Below, one piece after another: positions 20,457 through 28,962 of a stretch of DNA of 37,373 nt. A program made the translations under genes and the position numbers. The notes beneath the pieces are model-generated. The model had not been told where the DNA came from. It did no database searches and saw only the letters and a list, made by a program, of their open reading frames with translations. Origin of the DNA: a virus. The DNA is taken from positions 1-37,373 of IMG/VR virus record IMGVR_UViG_3300044621_000953; one strand, given 5' to 3'. Each line of letters begins with the position of its first letter. Positions within the stretch are counted from its first letter, which is position 1.

Positions 20457-23401
20457 GCCATCACCTCGTCACGCACCGGCACCCACGGCTCGACGTCCAG
20501 CGGGATCGGCTCATAGACCCTGAGCGCCTTCTGCTGGTAGTAGTCCAGCATCGCGGGCAGATGCGCCTGCGTGCGGACCCAGAACGTCTCGGGCTTGGCG
20601 TGCCGTCCCTTCAGCCCACCCGCCATCCCGCCGAGCGCGTATTCCGTCTCGAGCGCGCCGGCCACATGTTTCACGGCCGACTCGTAGAAGGGTCGCGCGA
20701 GGAAATGCAGCCGGTGGTGCGGGTCCAAGAAATTCGTTTCGAACAGGGCGATGGCCTGCCGATACATCTCCCACACCGACGCGTCCGTCTGGCCTCGGTT
20801 CGCTTCCACGCGCCACGCTGCTTGCGTGATGAGATCGCGAATCACGAGCACGATGCCCAACTGCCGATCCGGGAACACCTGACGATCCCGCATCAGGAGC
20901 GGCAGGTTGCGCTGCGTGGACTTGACGCGCCGCACCTGTTCGGTGAGGTAACCCGTATGGGCAATCTGGACGTCGAACAACTGAAGCGCCGGCAGGATGT
21001 CGCCGTTGCAGTCGCCCATCTGCGGCTGTTCATGGACGACGCCGTAGAACTCGATGTCGGGCCGCTTGCGAAACACCCGGACGGGCGTATCCGCGTGCTT
21101 CGGGCAGTCGATCATGAGATGGTTCTGGAAGATCGCGTATCCCTTGAACGGCCCCGACTCCAGGTATTTGCGGAGCCCGCCGTGGCCGACGAGCACTTCG
21201 TCGGCGTCAATCCAGCCGAACCACTCGCCAGACGAAGCGTCCATCGTGATATTCCGCGCCTGCGAGAATCCGCCCTCAAGGCGCTGCACCGGGGGGAGCG
21301 TCAACAGCGTTGCGCCCCAGCGGTCGCAGATGTGCTCCAGTTCGGCGCGGTCATCAGAGCCGGTATCGGCCACGATGATCTCGTCGGCGATCTGCCAGAT
21401 GGACGTCAGGCAGGCGTTGAGGTCTTTGGTCGCGTTGTGCGCCAGAATGCCCCACGAGAGGCGCTGCTTCGGGCGCATGGTGCGATGCCAGTGCGCCAGC
21501 GGTCGGGGCTGGACGGGCTTCTGCGTGTGCGTGGCGTAGCGGATGATCCAGTGCCCCAGCGCCGCACCACGGGGCGAGATGCCGCAGTCGAGGTAATCGA
21601 CCGTGAACGCGTCCTGCCCGCCGAACATCTCCTGCAAATCCCGCGGGCGGTAGTGGTGGACGTGGCCGCGCTGCTTCACCATGTCCACGGGCATCATCTC
21701 GGAGAACGGCCCCGAGGGCACGGTCGCCACGACAGACACGCCAGAGCCAAGCTTGTAGGCAAGGTCGGTCATAAGCCGCGCCGATCCGGCGACGTGCTCC
21801 AAGAACTCGCCGAGGAACAGGCCGTCAGGCGCGCCCACGAGCATCAGCTCAAACTCTTCAGAGAACGCGCCCGTTTCCAAGTCGCAGACTGTGGCGTGTC
21901 GGAAATCCACGCGATCCGCGACGCCGTGCCGTTCAGCCGCCGCCTTGGCCGCGACGATGTTCTGCGCGCTGTAGTCGATGGCGACGACCGTGCGTTCCGG
22001 GTCGGCTTCCGCCAGCAGGATCGCAAACGCCCCGTTGCCGCAGGCCAGATCAAGAATGCGCTTCTTGCCCTCGAACGCCTGCACCACCGCCGCGTGCCGC
22101 GCCTGCTTGTGCGTGGTCATCTCGGCTTCGGGGTCGAGTGCGAACTTCCCGTAAGCTTCCGCGCCCTGTTCCTCGCCGCGAATCACGCGCATGGCGTCCG
22201 CGATCTGCGCCTGATCGGTCATCAGAGGCAGGGCGGCGCAGTAGTCGTCTTCATGCACGAGGGCGTCGATGATGCGCTCCGTGTTGGCGCTGCGCGTCGT
22301 GAAGCGGTCCCACACGTGCGATTCCCACTCGGCGGCGATGGCGTCGTAGGTGTAGGACTGGACGTGCTGAAGGCCATTCCATACGCCCATCTTCTCGCCG
22401 TGCTTGAGCACCATCGCCACGGTATCGATGCTCTCTGCCTGATACTCGGGCGACATCGCGTCACCCTTGACGTGGTATGCGGCCGGGGCCGTCTCCGGCA
22501 GCGCGCCCTTGTAGCTGCACACGATGGGCGTGCCGCACGCCTGCGCTTCGATGGCCGCGATGCAGGACGTCTCCGCGAAGTCCACGACGCCCGGATACCA
22601 CATGACCGAGGCCGACGCGAGGGCGCGATAGAGTTCCGGCTTGGCCAGCTGGCCGAGCGAGACAATCCCGCCAACTTCCGCGTTCACGCGGGCGATCTCG
22701 CGGTCGTAGGCTTCGACCATCGCCTTGACGTTCGAGCCCTCGCCGTCATACATCGACTGGTAGCGGCAGATGTGCAGCTCCGCATCAGGGACGCGGCGCT
22801 TCAGTTCCGGCCACATCGCGAGAATCGGCGTCATCGCCCGTTCGGGGCGGCTGATGTGGATGATGCGATTCGGCACGCGCTCCACGTCAGTCGGCACGAG
22901 GGCCGCGTCGAAGCCGTTCTTCGTCACCCAGCCGAGCGGGGCCAACTCAGGAGCCACGCCTTCCCACTGCTTGCGGTGATACTCGGAGACGTAGGCGATC
23001 TCGTCATACGCCCACGAGAGCGCCATGAGCTGCTTCTTCACGTCGCCGTCAGGCCCGCCCGTGAGCATGTCCTGATTCCACAGCATCCGGTAGCGCGCCT
23101 GCACGCCGAGCGAGAACACGTGCGGCTGGCGCAGCGACACGAACACGTCGGCGTCGATGAGCTTCTGCGCGGTCGGCAAGTCTTCCGAGGCGATCCAGCG
23201 CACGCCGTGCGCGTCGGTGTCCGGCACGTCGGAGGAGAGCTTCGTCGCCGCGATGAACACGTCATGACCGCGCCGCGTGAGCGCCCGCGCCAGTCCGAGG
23301 CAGGCCGACTCCGATCCACCGAGGGACGTCTTGCCGGCGACGACATCGGCCGTCATCGGCACGCTGTCCACGTGGAACAGCCAGGTCAGGCGGTTACTCA
23401 T
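20453..23401 (-). CDS. Trifunctional glycosyltransferase-methyltransferase-glycosyltransferase
   Basis: 982 residues from ATG 23401, which overlaps the upstream gene by eight bases. Residues 1-390 are a GT-B glycosyltransferase: GGSESACLGLARAL (28-41), ISRPERAM (183-190) and FAETSCIAAIEAQACGTP (275-292). Residues 440-620 are a class I SAM methyltransferase with DLACGNGAFA (451-460). From 648 a GT2 domain follows: ILAHNATKDLNACL, ADTGSDD (678-684), GGFSQARN and IDADE (731-735). A helical region, about 850 on, ends it. It probably builds and caps a sugar on virion or host-surface molecules. Setting within the capsid-to-tail operon points to virion glycosylation. It has no signal peptide or membrane segment. 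The 966-codon plus-strand ORF is a shadow. Confidence 0.88.
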   Translation of the reverse strand: MSNRLTWLFHVDSVPMTADVVAGKTSLGGSESACLGLARALTRRGHDVFIAATKLSSDVPDTDAHGVRWIASEDLPTAQKLIDADVFVSLRQPHVFSLGVQARYRMLWNQDMLTGGPDGDVKKQLMALSWAYDEIAYVSEYHRKQWEGVAPELAPLGWVTKNGFDAALVPTDVERVPNRIIHISRPERAMTPILAMWPELKRRVPDAELHICRYQSMYDGEGSNVKAMVEAYDREIARVNAEVGGIVSLGQLAKPELYRALASASVMWYPGVVDFAETSCIAAIEAQACGTPIVCSYKGALPETAPAAYHVKGDAMSPEYQAESIDTVAMVLKHGEKMGVWNGLQHVQSYTYDAIAAEWESHVWDRFTTRSANTERIIDALVHEDDYCAALPLMTDQAQIADAMRVIRGEEQGAEAYGKFALDPEAEMTTHKQARHAAVVQAFEGKKRILDLACGNGAFAILLAEADPERTVVAIDYSAQNIVAAKAAAERHGVADRVDFRHATVCDLETGAFSEEFELMLVGAPDGLFLGEFLEHVAGSARLMTDLAYKLGSGVSVVATVPSGPFSEMMPVDMVKQRGHVHHYRPRDLQEMFGGQDAFTVDYLDCGISPRGAALGHWIIRYATHTQKPVQPRPLAHWHRTMRPKQRLSWGILAHNATKDLNACLTSIWQIADEIIVADTGSDDRAELEHICDRWGATLLTLPPVQRLEGGFSQARNITMDASSGEWFGWIDADEVLVGHGGLRKYLESGPFKGYAIFQNHLMIDCPKHADTPVRVFRKRPDIEFYGVVHEQPQMGDCNGDILPALQLFDVQIAHTGYLTEQVRRVKSTQRNLPLLMRDRQVFPDRQLGIVLVIRDLITQAAWRVEANRGQTDASVWEMYRQAIALFETNFLDPHHRLHFLARPFYESAVKHVAGALETEYALGGMAGGLKGRHAKPETFWVRTQAHLPAMLDYYQQKALRVYEPIPLDVEPWVPVRDEVMA

Positions 23402-23588
23402 GCGCCGCCTCGTCTTTCCGGGGGCGACCGGGGCCGCGCTTCTCGTCAAGGCGCGCCTTGAGCGACGCAATCTCGTCGTCCTTCTTCGCCACCAGCGCAC
23501 ACAGGTAGTCAGTCCAGTCGCGGAATCTGGAGTCGCGGATATCGCTCGGCGACTTCAGCCGCCGCATTTCGTCGAGTATCGGGTCCAT
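23394..23588 (-). CDS. Small protein with AT-hook-like motif, 64 residues
   Basis: Starts MDPILDEMRRLKSPSDIRDS and has a helical coil (LVAKKDDEIASLKARLDEKR) and RGPGRPRKDEAAHE at the end. The GPGRPRK motif resembles an AT-hook; related tails occur in the small terminase and in the 53-residue early protein. GTG 23597 is another possible start. It overlaps the glycosyltransferase gene by eight bases (ATGAGTAA). It could bind DNA or assist the large enzyme; undetermined. Confidence 0.65.
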   Translation of the reverse strand: MDPILDEMRRLKSPSDIRDSRFRDWTDYLCALVAKKDDEIASLKARLDEKRGPGRPRKDEAAHE

Positions 23589-23622
23589 GTATCTCACTGC
23601 CTCAAGTGAGGTTGGTAAGGTG

Positions 23623-23650
23623 CCCGGTGCCGGACGAATCCGACACCGGG
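23623..23650 (-). terminator. Strong 12-bp hairpin after the major capsid gene
   Basis: On the minus strand CCCGGTGTCGGA pairs with TCCGGCACCGGG (one G-T pair) around a TTCG loop. It lies about 60 bases after the capsid stop. No T-run follows, so it may attenuate transcription or protect the capsid mRNA from 3' decay rather than act as a full terminator. It would set higher capsid than downstream expression. Confidence 0.6.
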
Positions 23651-23711
23651 CGTGGGCACAGCAGCCACCGTCGAGGCTACGGCGTCGGCCGTGCCATCTC
23701 GGGGGTATGCA

Positions 23712-24869
23712 TTACCGGATGCGCGCCATCGCGTTCTGGTGATGCACTTCGAGCGTGTATTCGCCCGTGAGCAGCGACTTCTCGTTGTCGCCCGCCTTCG
23801 CCATCGCCTCGATCGAGAACGACCGGCCCTGCAACGGCACGACCTTCACGCGCTCACGCGGGATGATCAGCGCCTCGTCGTTGCCGAGCGCACGGGCGAG
23901 GATGACTTCCGCCGAGCCGAACGGCCCACGGTAGCGACGAATCACCCGCTTGAATTCCTCAAGCTGGTTGCTGTCTTCGACGCGGGTGTCGTTCAGGTCC
24001 GAAATCGCGCGGTAGCGGTTCCGGCCGGCGACGATGGCCCACGTCTCATTCGGTGAACCGCCCTGGTCGAAGATGTTCGAGAAGGCATCGCCGATGTAGA
24101 GGTGCGGGTTCGCCGTGAAGGACGACGCCACCACCGTCGAGTTGATCGTGGTCAGGAACGTCCGCAGTCCCTGCATCGTGCGGGTCTCACCGAGGCCCGT
24201 GGCCTGCGAGAACGTGCCGAGCGAGTTCACGCCGTTGAGCACGCCGCGCAGCACTTCGTTCTCGAGGCCCCACAGCATCTGCGTGAGCGCCTTCGCCTGC
24301 GCCGACGCGTAGCCGTCGTTGCCGTAGAGCTCGAGCGCCATGTCGGTGCCGCTCATCGCCACCTCGGCGCGGAACAGCCCCACGGTGTTCGCGAGACGCG
24401 TGCCGAGACGACGCACGGACGAGCCGTTGTGGTCGCCGCCTTCCACGCCCGCGAAGGCGCGCACGTAGAACTCACCGCCCGCCACGAGCGAGCCGATGGT
24501 GCCGCTCGGCCCGTAGCCGCGAGAGACGAGAATCGAGTTCGGGCCGGGAATGCTCGTGATCTGGAGCACTTCGGCCGAGACTTCGTTCTCGAGCAGCGTG
24601 CCCACGGTCAGCGCAAGGCCGAGCCCGTTGATCTGGATGCCCGTCGCCGCCGTGGCCGAGTTCACCGCCGTCGAGGCGATGATCCGGTTCGGGACGAGGA
24701 AGTCCTGAAAGTATTCGTGACGGGTGGAGAAGGCGAAGACGCTCGAATCCCCGAGGAAGTCGAGCAGCGCCGTCTCCTTGGGGGAGAGCGCCGCCACCGC
24801 AGCGGCGACATCCTCCTGCACCTGGTTGGCAGTGAAGCGTTCGTTGGACGAGAGGCCGGTAAACGGCAT
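23712..24869 (-). CDS. Major capsid protein, SU10/DUF5309 type
   Basis: 385 residues. KETALLDFLGDSSVFAFSTR (about 30-49), EYFQDFLV, SRGYGPSGTIGSLVAGG, LANTVGLFRAEVAMSGTDMA, YASAQAKALTQMLWGLENEV and ETRTMQGLRTFL follow the block pattern of the SU10-like (DUF5309) HK97-fold capsids. It is preceded by a probable scaffold gene and has AAGGAG upstream of ATG 24869. It would form the icosahedral shell. A hairpin follows the gene. The call rests on block pattern and gene order. Confidence 0.87.
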   Translation of the reverse strand: MPFTGLSSNERFTANQVQEDVAAAVAALSPKETALLDFLGDSSVFAFSTRHEYFQDFLVPNRIIASTAVNSATAATGIQINGLGLALTVGTLLENEVSAEVLQITSIPGPNSILVSRGYGPSGTIGSLVAGGEFYVRAFAGVEGGDHNGSSVRRLGTRLANTVGLFRAEVAMSGTDMALELYGNDGYASAQAKALTQMLWGLENEVLRGVLNGVNSLGTFSQATGLGETRTMQGLRTFLTTINSTVVASSFTANPHLYIGDAFSNIFDQGGSPNETWAIVAGRNRYRAISDLNDTRVEDSNQLEEFKRVIRRYRGPFGSAEVILARALGNDEALIIPRERVKVVPLQGRSFSIEAMAKAGDNEKSLLTGEYTLEVHHQNAMARIR

Positions 24870-24881
24870 GAGTGTAGCTCC

Positions 24882-25598
24882 TTACGTGCGACTGGTCGCA
24901 GCCTTGAGAAGTGCGCCGATGTTCGCCTCGGTCGGATTCTCGGCCACTTTGGCCCGAGCGTCTGACCGCGCATCGCCGGCGACAGGCGGGCGCCCCGCAA
25001 ACGTCGTCCCACCGGGCGCTTTGCCCCCCTTGGCCGGGGCCACCGCGACGTGATGGGCGTGCGTTTTCAGGTAGTCCGCCACCAAACCCTCGATCGTCAC
25101 GCGCTGGCCCTTGTCGTCGACGCGAGGTTTCCCATCCGCGTCCTTGACAAATTCCGTGAGTGTGTCGTCGAGGTCTACTTCCGCGCCCAGCAGGCGCTCC
25201 AGTTCGTCCAGGCTCTCGGCACGCGCCCCAGAGGTCGCCGCCGCCGCCCGAATGCTTTTGGCCACCGACTCGCGCACGCGTTTCACCGCCGCCGATGTCT
25301 TGGCCTGTTCCGCCGCAATCAGCTCGGCGTTCTTCTTGTCGCGCAGGCTGAGGGCTTCCTCGTAGCGCTTGTCGCGTTCGAGCACGCCGATTTCGAGCTC
25401 GTCGGCCTGCTTGGCGCGCTGGCGCAGTTTCTCGATCTCGACCGGATCGGCCAGATGAGGGGACAGGGCCTTCTCGGTCTTGTCCGCGCCCTTCTTGTAG
25501 GCTTCGTCGATGCGCTTATCGAGAAATCGCTGCAACTGTTCCGGCAGCGTCTTAATGCCGCCGCTTTCGTCGAGTTCGACCGTCAACGTATCCGCCAT
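24882..25598 (-). CDS. Probable head scaffold protein, 238 residues
   Basis: Starts MADTLTVELDESGGIKTLPE. It is strongly charged, with a long coiled coil at about 20-125 (LRQRAKQADELEIGVLERDK, then AAVKRVRESVAKSIRAAAAT) and a Gly/Ala/Pro-rich C-terminal part with a final basic helix. No Cys. These are features of scaffolds, which lie directly upstream of the capsid gene and guide shell assembly. AAGGAG precedes ATG 25598. No protease gene is seen, so scaffold removal without cleavage is likely. Confidence 0.8.
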   Translation of the reverse strand: MADTLTVELDESGGIKTLPEQLQRFLDKRIDEAYKKGADKTEKALSPHLADPVEIEKLRQRAKQADELEIGVLERDKRYEEALSLRDKKNAELIAAEQAKTSAAVKRVRESVAKSIRAAAATSGARAESLDELERLLGAEVDLDDTLTEFVKDADGKPRVDDKGQRVTIEGLVADYLKTHAHHVAVAPAKGGKAPGGTTFAGRPPVAGDARSDARAKVAENPTEANIGALLKAATSRT

Positions 25599-25609
25599 CT
25601 GGCGTCTCC

Positions 25610-25813
25610 TTACGCGTTCCCGCGCTGTAAGCGCGTCGTGATGCGGCTTTGAAGCAGCCGCGTAATGGCCTCGGCATCGCCGGGGCCGACGTTGAAAAAG
25701 TCACGCACCACGCGGGACTTGCCCGCGCCCGTCACGGCGTGATAGATCGCCTTCTGCTGCGGACTGATGGCCCGCGAGCGTTGAATCAGCGTCGGTCCCT
25801 TGCGCTTGGCCAT
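25610..25813 (-). CDS. Basic hypothetical protein, 67 residues
   Basis: Starts MAKRKGPTLIQRSRAISPQQ and has basic helices (GAGKSRVVRDFFNVGPGDAE). ATG 25813 overlaps the stop of the previous gene (TAATG). The GAGKS string superficially resembles a P-loop, but the protein is too short for an ATPase and lacks other motifs. Unrecognised; it is encoded in the head operon between head-completion and scaffold genes. Confidence 0.7.
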   Translation of the reverse strand: MAKRKGPTLIQRSRAISPQQKAIYHAVTGAGKSRVVRDFFNVGPGDAEAITRLLQSRITTRLQRGNA

Positions 25814-26112
25814 TAGCGGGCGAAGCTCAAGGTGACGGACTTTGCGTCCGGGGCGACATCGATCGTGATGGCGCGCAGCATCTCGCCGCTCACCGTCAGG
25901 TCTACGCCACCCGTGCCAACTCCGGCTTCGCGCTTGGTCTTCGCGTAGCCGTCTGAATACGCGGCGAACGGTTGCCCCGACGCATCCACGCCACGGGCCG
26001 TCCGTTCGATGATCCGCTGCCGGAGCATCTGTCCGACAGCGGCCATGTCCTCACGCGTCACAATGGACACGTCCTTGAGGTCGAGATTCACGCGACGCAC
26101 GGTGAAGCTCAT
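25813..26112 (-). CDS. Head morphogenesis accessory protein, 99 residues
   Basis: Starts MSFTVRRVNLDLKDVSIVTR. GQMLRQRIIERTARGVDASGQPFAAYS followed by GYAKTKREAG and LTVSGEMLRAI follows the pattern of phage virion-morphogenesis proteins (I..R...G.D..G..F..YS..Y...K...G). ATG 26112 has a GAGGG site and overlaps the micro membrane protein stop (ATGA). A longer in-frame extension covers neighbouring genes and is rejected. Likely a head-tail joining component. Confidence 0.7.
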   Translation of the reverse strand: MSFTVRRVNLDLKDVSIVTREDMAAVGQMLRQRIIERTARGVDASGQPFAAYSDGYAKTKREAGVGTGGVDLTVSGEMLRAITIDVAPDAKSVTLSFAR

Positions 26113-26210
26113 GCATCCCTCAGCACGCGCCAGAACGCCCACAGGACCGCACCCGCGAACACGACGCCCGCCACGGCGAGCGTGATGACGAACGCCACGA
26201 GCGCGTCCAT
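26109..26210 (-). CDS. 33-residue single-span membrane protein in the head operon
   Basis: The sequence starts MDALVAFVITLAVAGVVFAG and continues with Val, Leu, Trp and Phe to a short basic end (FWRVLRDA). ATG 26210 overlaps the MuF-like stop (TGATG), and its TGA overlaps the next ATG (ATGA), so the peptide is coupled on both sides. A single transmembrane helix is clear. Its role is unknown; possibilities include a tail- or membrane-associated assembly factor or an early host-envelope effector. Confidence 0.68.
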   Translation of the reverse strand: MDALVAFVITLAVAGVVFAGAVLWAFWRVLRDA

Positions 26211-27082
26211 CACGCGGCACTCCGCTGCGTCTTCCGCCCCGCCTTGAACGCTCGCGCACGATCCACGCGCTCCCCGAATCCCGGCGCACGCGTGCCCGTA
26301 TCCGCGAGCGCGATGAGTTCTGGATCGGACACGGCCATCCAGCTATGCCGGCAGTTGTAGCCCCCGCCCGTGATGAACGGATTCGGCAACTGGCCGTTAT
26401 CGAGCGCTTCAATCGCCGGCTGCGTGCGCACCATGCCGATCTGCGACAGGCACCACTCGCGCACCATGCCATCCACCGGCCCGACATAGAGATACGCCTG
26501 CTGGTCGTCGGCTGTCGGTTCCGCCGCGACAATCTGCCGGCCGACGATGCTCACCTGCGTGTCGAACAACGTCTGCGCCTGGGCGCGAGACTTCTCGATC
26601 GCCTTCGCCAGCACGCCGACAATCTCCGAGACAGGGCGGTCGGTGTAGACCGAGAACATGGCCGAGCGCCAGACCTGGTGCGCCAGCGTCTCCCCGACGC
26701 CCAATAGGTCGGCCCGCATGAGTTCCGCCAGCACGCGCAGCCGTTCGGGCGACACACGCCCCATCGCCGCGCCCTGCGTGACGATCCGGCCCGTCGCTGT
26801 CGCCGCCATGCGCTCTACGGCATCGAGGCTGGCACGGGTAATGAGCGCCGAATAGCCCGACGCTTCGAGCGCCTTGCGGATTTCCGTGCGGAGCGTGAGC
26901 AGCCGCCCGACACGCGCCAGCACGCCCCTGCGGCCCTCACGCACACCAGCGACAAGGCCGAGCAGGTCACGCTCGAGCGCGGCCAGCACGCGGCCGAGTT
27001 CTCGCGAGAAGCGCGCCGATTCTGTGTCTGCAAGCGACGCGAAGGCTTGGCCGATAAGTTGGAGGCGATCCTGTTCCGCCAT
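26210..27082 (-). CDS. MuF/SPP1 gp7-like minor head protein, 290 residues
   Basis: A helical protein with conserved C-terminal block: NPFITGGGYNCRHSWMAVSD (about 235-254), the Cys/His signature of Mu F-type head morphogenesis proteins. A DGMVREWC block with TQPAIEAL precedes it. The protein follows the portal with a TAATG overlap, as usual. In other phages such proteins sit inside the head near the portal and may be injected with DNA. A C-terminal toxin fusion, seen in some MuF families, is absent here. Confidence 0.88.
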   Translation of the reverse strand: MAEQDRLQLIGQAFASLADTESARFSRELGRVLAALERDLLGLVAGVREGRRGVLARVGRLLTLRTEIRKALEASGYSALITRASLDAVERMAATATGRIVTQGAAMGRVSPERLRVLAELMRADLLGVGETLAHQVWRSAMFSVYTDRPVSEIVGVLAKAIEKSRAQAQTLFDTQVSIVGRQIVAAEPTADDQQAYLYVGPVDGMVREWCLSQIGMVRTQPAIEALDNGQLPNPFITGGGYNCRHSWMAVSDPELIALADTGTRAPGFGERVDRARAFKAGRKTQRSAA

Positions 27083-28719
27083 TACGCGGACGCCTCCTCG
27101 TCGTCAGCCTCGTCGTCCTCGGGCTCGTCCAGCATCGGCGGTTCGCCCGGATCACCGTCGCCCTGCGCAGACGGGAACCGCATCGCCATCATCTCGCGCT
27201 CGCGCTGGTCGGCCGACTTGAACTCCATCGCGGAAATTTCCTTCTCGATGGTGTCCGCGACCGACTGCGGCAGATTCGGCAGCAGCTTCGGCACCGCCCG
27301 CTTCTTCATTTCCTTCGTCGCCGTCTCGCCCAGCTCCAACGCGATGCCCTGCGTCACGGCCTCCAGCTCGTCGAGCAGGCCCGCCACGTCGAAGTCGTCG
27401 GGGTAGCTGATAATCGGCTGGTCCGCGTCCCACTGCGCCTGCCACCGTTCCCCGTAGTGAGCGCGATAGACCAGCTTTGCCAGCGAGACCTCGGCGGCTT
27501 CGCATTCGGCCGCGTAGCCTGCGAGCATCTGGTGGAGGTCTTCCTTCTTGAGCCTGCGGCTATCGCCTGACTCGGTGTCTCGGCTATCGCTCTCCCAGCC
27601 GATGACCGCGAGCCGGTAGATGAGGCGCACGAGCCGGTCGATGTGCTCGTGATACACCTGAACGTTCGTGCCGTCAGGGCTCACGTAGTTAATCGGCGCC
27701 GACGAGAACACCACGTTCTGCGTGCCCGACGTCTGCCCGAGCAGCGTGCTCTCGCGCTCGATGCTGCCGTCGCCGCCAAGCGGGACATTGAGCAGCGCAA
27801 ACGTCTGATTCCGCAGCAGTTCCCGCACTTCGCTGGTGAGGTTGTAGAGGTCGATGTAGAGCGCCGGATCGCCGAGCACCGAGCGGCCAATCGTCGGCGC
27901 GAGGGACCGACGACGGGCATACAGCACGACCACCGGCAGCGCGCCGAAGCCGTGGTTGCCCTCTTCGATGTCCGCGCCCTTCGCCGGCCGCAGCCCGCGC
28001 CCAGGCACGCCGAGCTTTTCGAGCGGCGTGATCGTCCAGCCGGCGTCCGTGACCGTCCGCACCTGCGAGAGAATCGCCGACGCGGGCGTGTCGAAGCTGT
28101 CGCGCCTGACCGCTTCCAGTAGCCGGACGGCCGTGAGCCCGCCGAGGTCATCGGTGAGCCAGTCGATCAGGTCGAGCGGCGTATACCCCCGCAGGACCAC
28201 CGGAGGCTGGTCCGCGGCCGTGGCGCCCGTCTCGCCCATGCGGTCGGCCATGATGACCGTGTGGCCGAAAACCGCGGCCGACGTCCACTGCTCAGGCATC
28301 ACCGCATTGATGGAGTGACTGAGCCCGTCTGCGTTCTCCCAGAAGGCGCGCAGCGGGTTGTTCGCGTCGATGCGCTCTGGGTCTGCAAAGCCACGCGTCG
28401 CCGCCTTGCGGAACAGCGCCGACTTGAGCTGTTCGATCAGCGTGGCCGCGATGTTCTCGTAACGGGCAATGCGCCGCCGTGCCTTGAGCTTCGGGCTGGC
28501 CTGCGTCGGGTTCGGATTGGCGACCCACTTCCCATCGACGAGGATAGAGTGGTCCAGCCATTCGCGGGGATGCGCGTAGAGATACGGCCGTGTCGTATCG
28601 ACAAAGCCGCCGCCGCCCTCATACACGTCGAGCAACTGCTGCCAGAGCGGTTGCCAGACGATATACGCCGGGTGCGGGGCAATCGCCTGCCGAGCGAGCG
28701 GAACATCCTGACGCGCCAC
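27082..28719 (-). CDS. Portal protein, 545 residues
   Basis: The dodecameric channel at the head vertex. ARRRIARYENIAATLIEQLK (about 80-99), LRGYTPLDLIDW (about 168-179), GNHGFGALPVVVLYA and YIDLYNLTSEVRELLRNQT follow the pattern of DUF4055-type phage portals. The C-terminal region is helical and ends in a very acidic tail (DEPEDDEADDEEASA). It is placed between terminase and MuF-like genes. The start is GTG 28719, with an in-frame stop two codons upstream and no clear Shine-Dalgarno sequence. A later start would truncate the protein. Confidence 0.85.
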   Translation of the reverse strand: MARQDVPLARQAIAPHPAYIVWQPLWQQLLDVYEGGGGFVDTTRPYLYAHPREWLDHSILVDGKWVANPNPTQASPKLKARRRIARYENIAATLIEQLKSALFRKAATRGFADPERIDANNPLRAFWENADGLSHSINAVMPEQWTSAAVFGHTVIMADRMGETGATAADQPPVVLRGYTPLDLIDWLTDDLGGLTAVRLLEAVRRDSFDTPASAILSQVRTVTDAGWTITPLEKLGVPGRGLRPAKGADIEEGNHGFGALPVVVLYARRRSLAPTIGRSVLGDPALYIDLYNLTSEVRELLRNQTFALLNVPLGGDGSIERESTLLGQTSGTQNVVFSSAPINYVSPDGTNVQVYHEHIDRLVRLIYRLAVIGWESDSRDTESGDSRRLKKEDLHQMLAGYAAECEAAEVSLAKLVYRAHYGERWQAQWDADQPIISYPDDFDVAGLLDELEAVTQGIALELGETATKEMKKRAVPKLLPNLPQSVADTIEKEISAMEFKSADQREREMMAMRFPSAQGDGDPGEPPMLDEPEDDEADDEEASA

Positions 28720-28746
28720 GTATCACGTAGCATGTCACCGCGTCAA

Positions 28747-28962
28747 TTAGTGCGTGTCTAATCCGCTAGACTCGCGCATCGGCACGGCAATCGACGCCAC
28801 GCGCAACACGGCGCACAGGGCGAACAGGCTACTCGTGAGCACAGGCCGTCCGGACAGCGCGTTGAAGAACGTCGCCCGCGAGACGCCTGCCTCGGTGCAG
28901 ATGTCGATCGCGGGGCGGTGGGAGGCGAGATAGGCGGCGCGGAGCTGTTCGCGGATCGTCAT
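28747..28962 (-). CDS. Small helix-turn-helix protein between TerL and portal, 71 residues
   Basis: MTIREQLRAAYLASHRPAID then ICTEAGVSRATFFNALSGR fits a helix-turn-helix (EAGVSRATFFNALSG: turn Gly, small residues on the recognition helix), followed by a hydrophobic C-terminal helix (LFALCAVLRVASIAVP). It overlaps the TerL stop as ATGA. A regulator in this position is uncommon; it may control late genes or be a small DNA-binding packaging helper. The longer frame from 29034 is not needed. Confidence 0.72.
   Translation of the reverse strand: MTIREQLRAAYLASHRPAIDICTEAGVSRATFFNALSGRPVLTSSLFALCAVLRVASIAVPMRESSGLDTH

Noticed and set aside
17925-20516. Long plus-strand ORFs opposite the tail tube and connector genes
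   Set aside because: Arg/His-rich shadows without motifs; minus-strand genes follow standard tail gene order.
20561-23461. 966-codon plus-strand ORF opposite the glycosyltransferase fusion
   Set aside because: High GC and codon bias keep the complementary frame open. Its Arg/His/Val-rich composition and lack of motifs mark it as a shadow.
25610-25813. P-loop-like GAGKS in a 67-residue protein
   Set aside because: The protein is far too short for a P-loop fold and lacks Walker B.
25813-26532. 239-codon extended version of the 99-residue head protein
   Set aside because: The N-terminal part overlaps the MuF-like gene and the membrane peptide in other frames; ATG 26112 has a ribosome binding site.
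28720-28746. TTGACG before the portal start as a fourth leaderless promoter
   Set aside because: With an 18-base spacer the -10 would fall on the start codon itself, so the layout does not fit.
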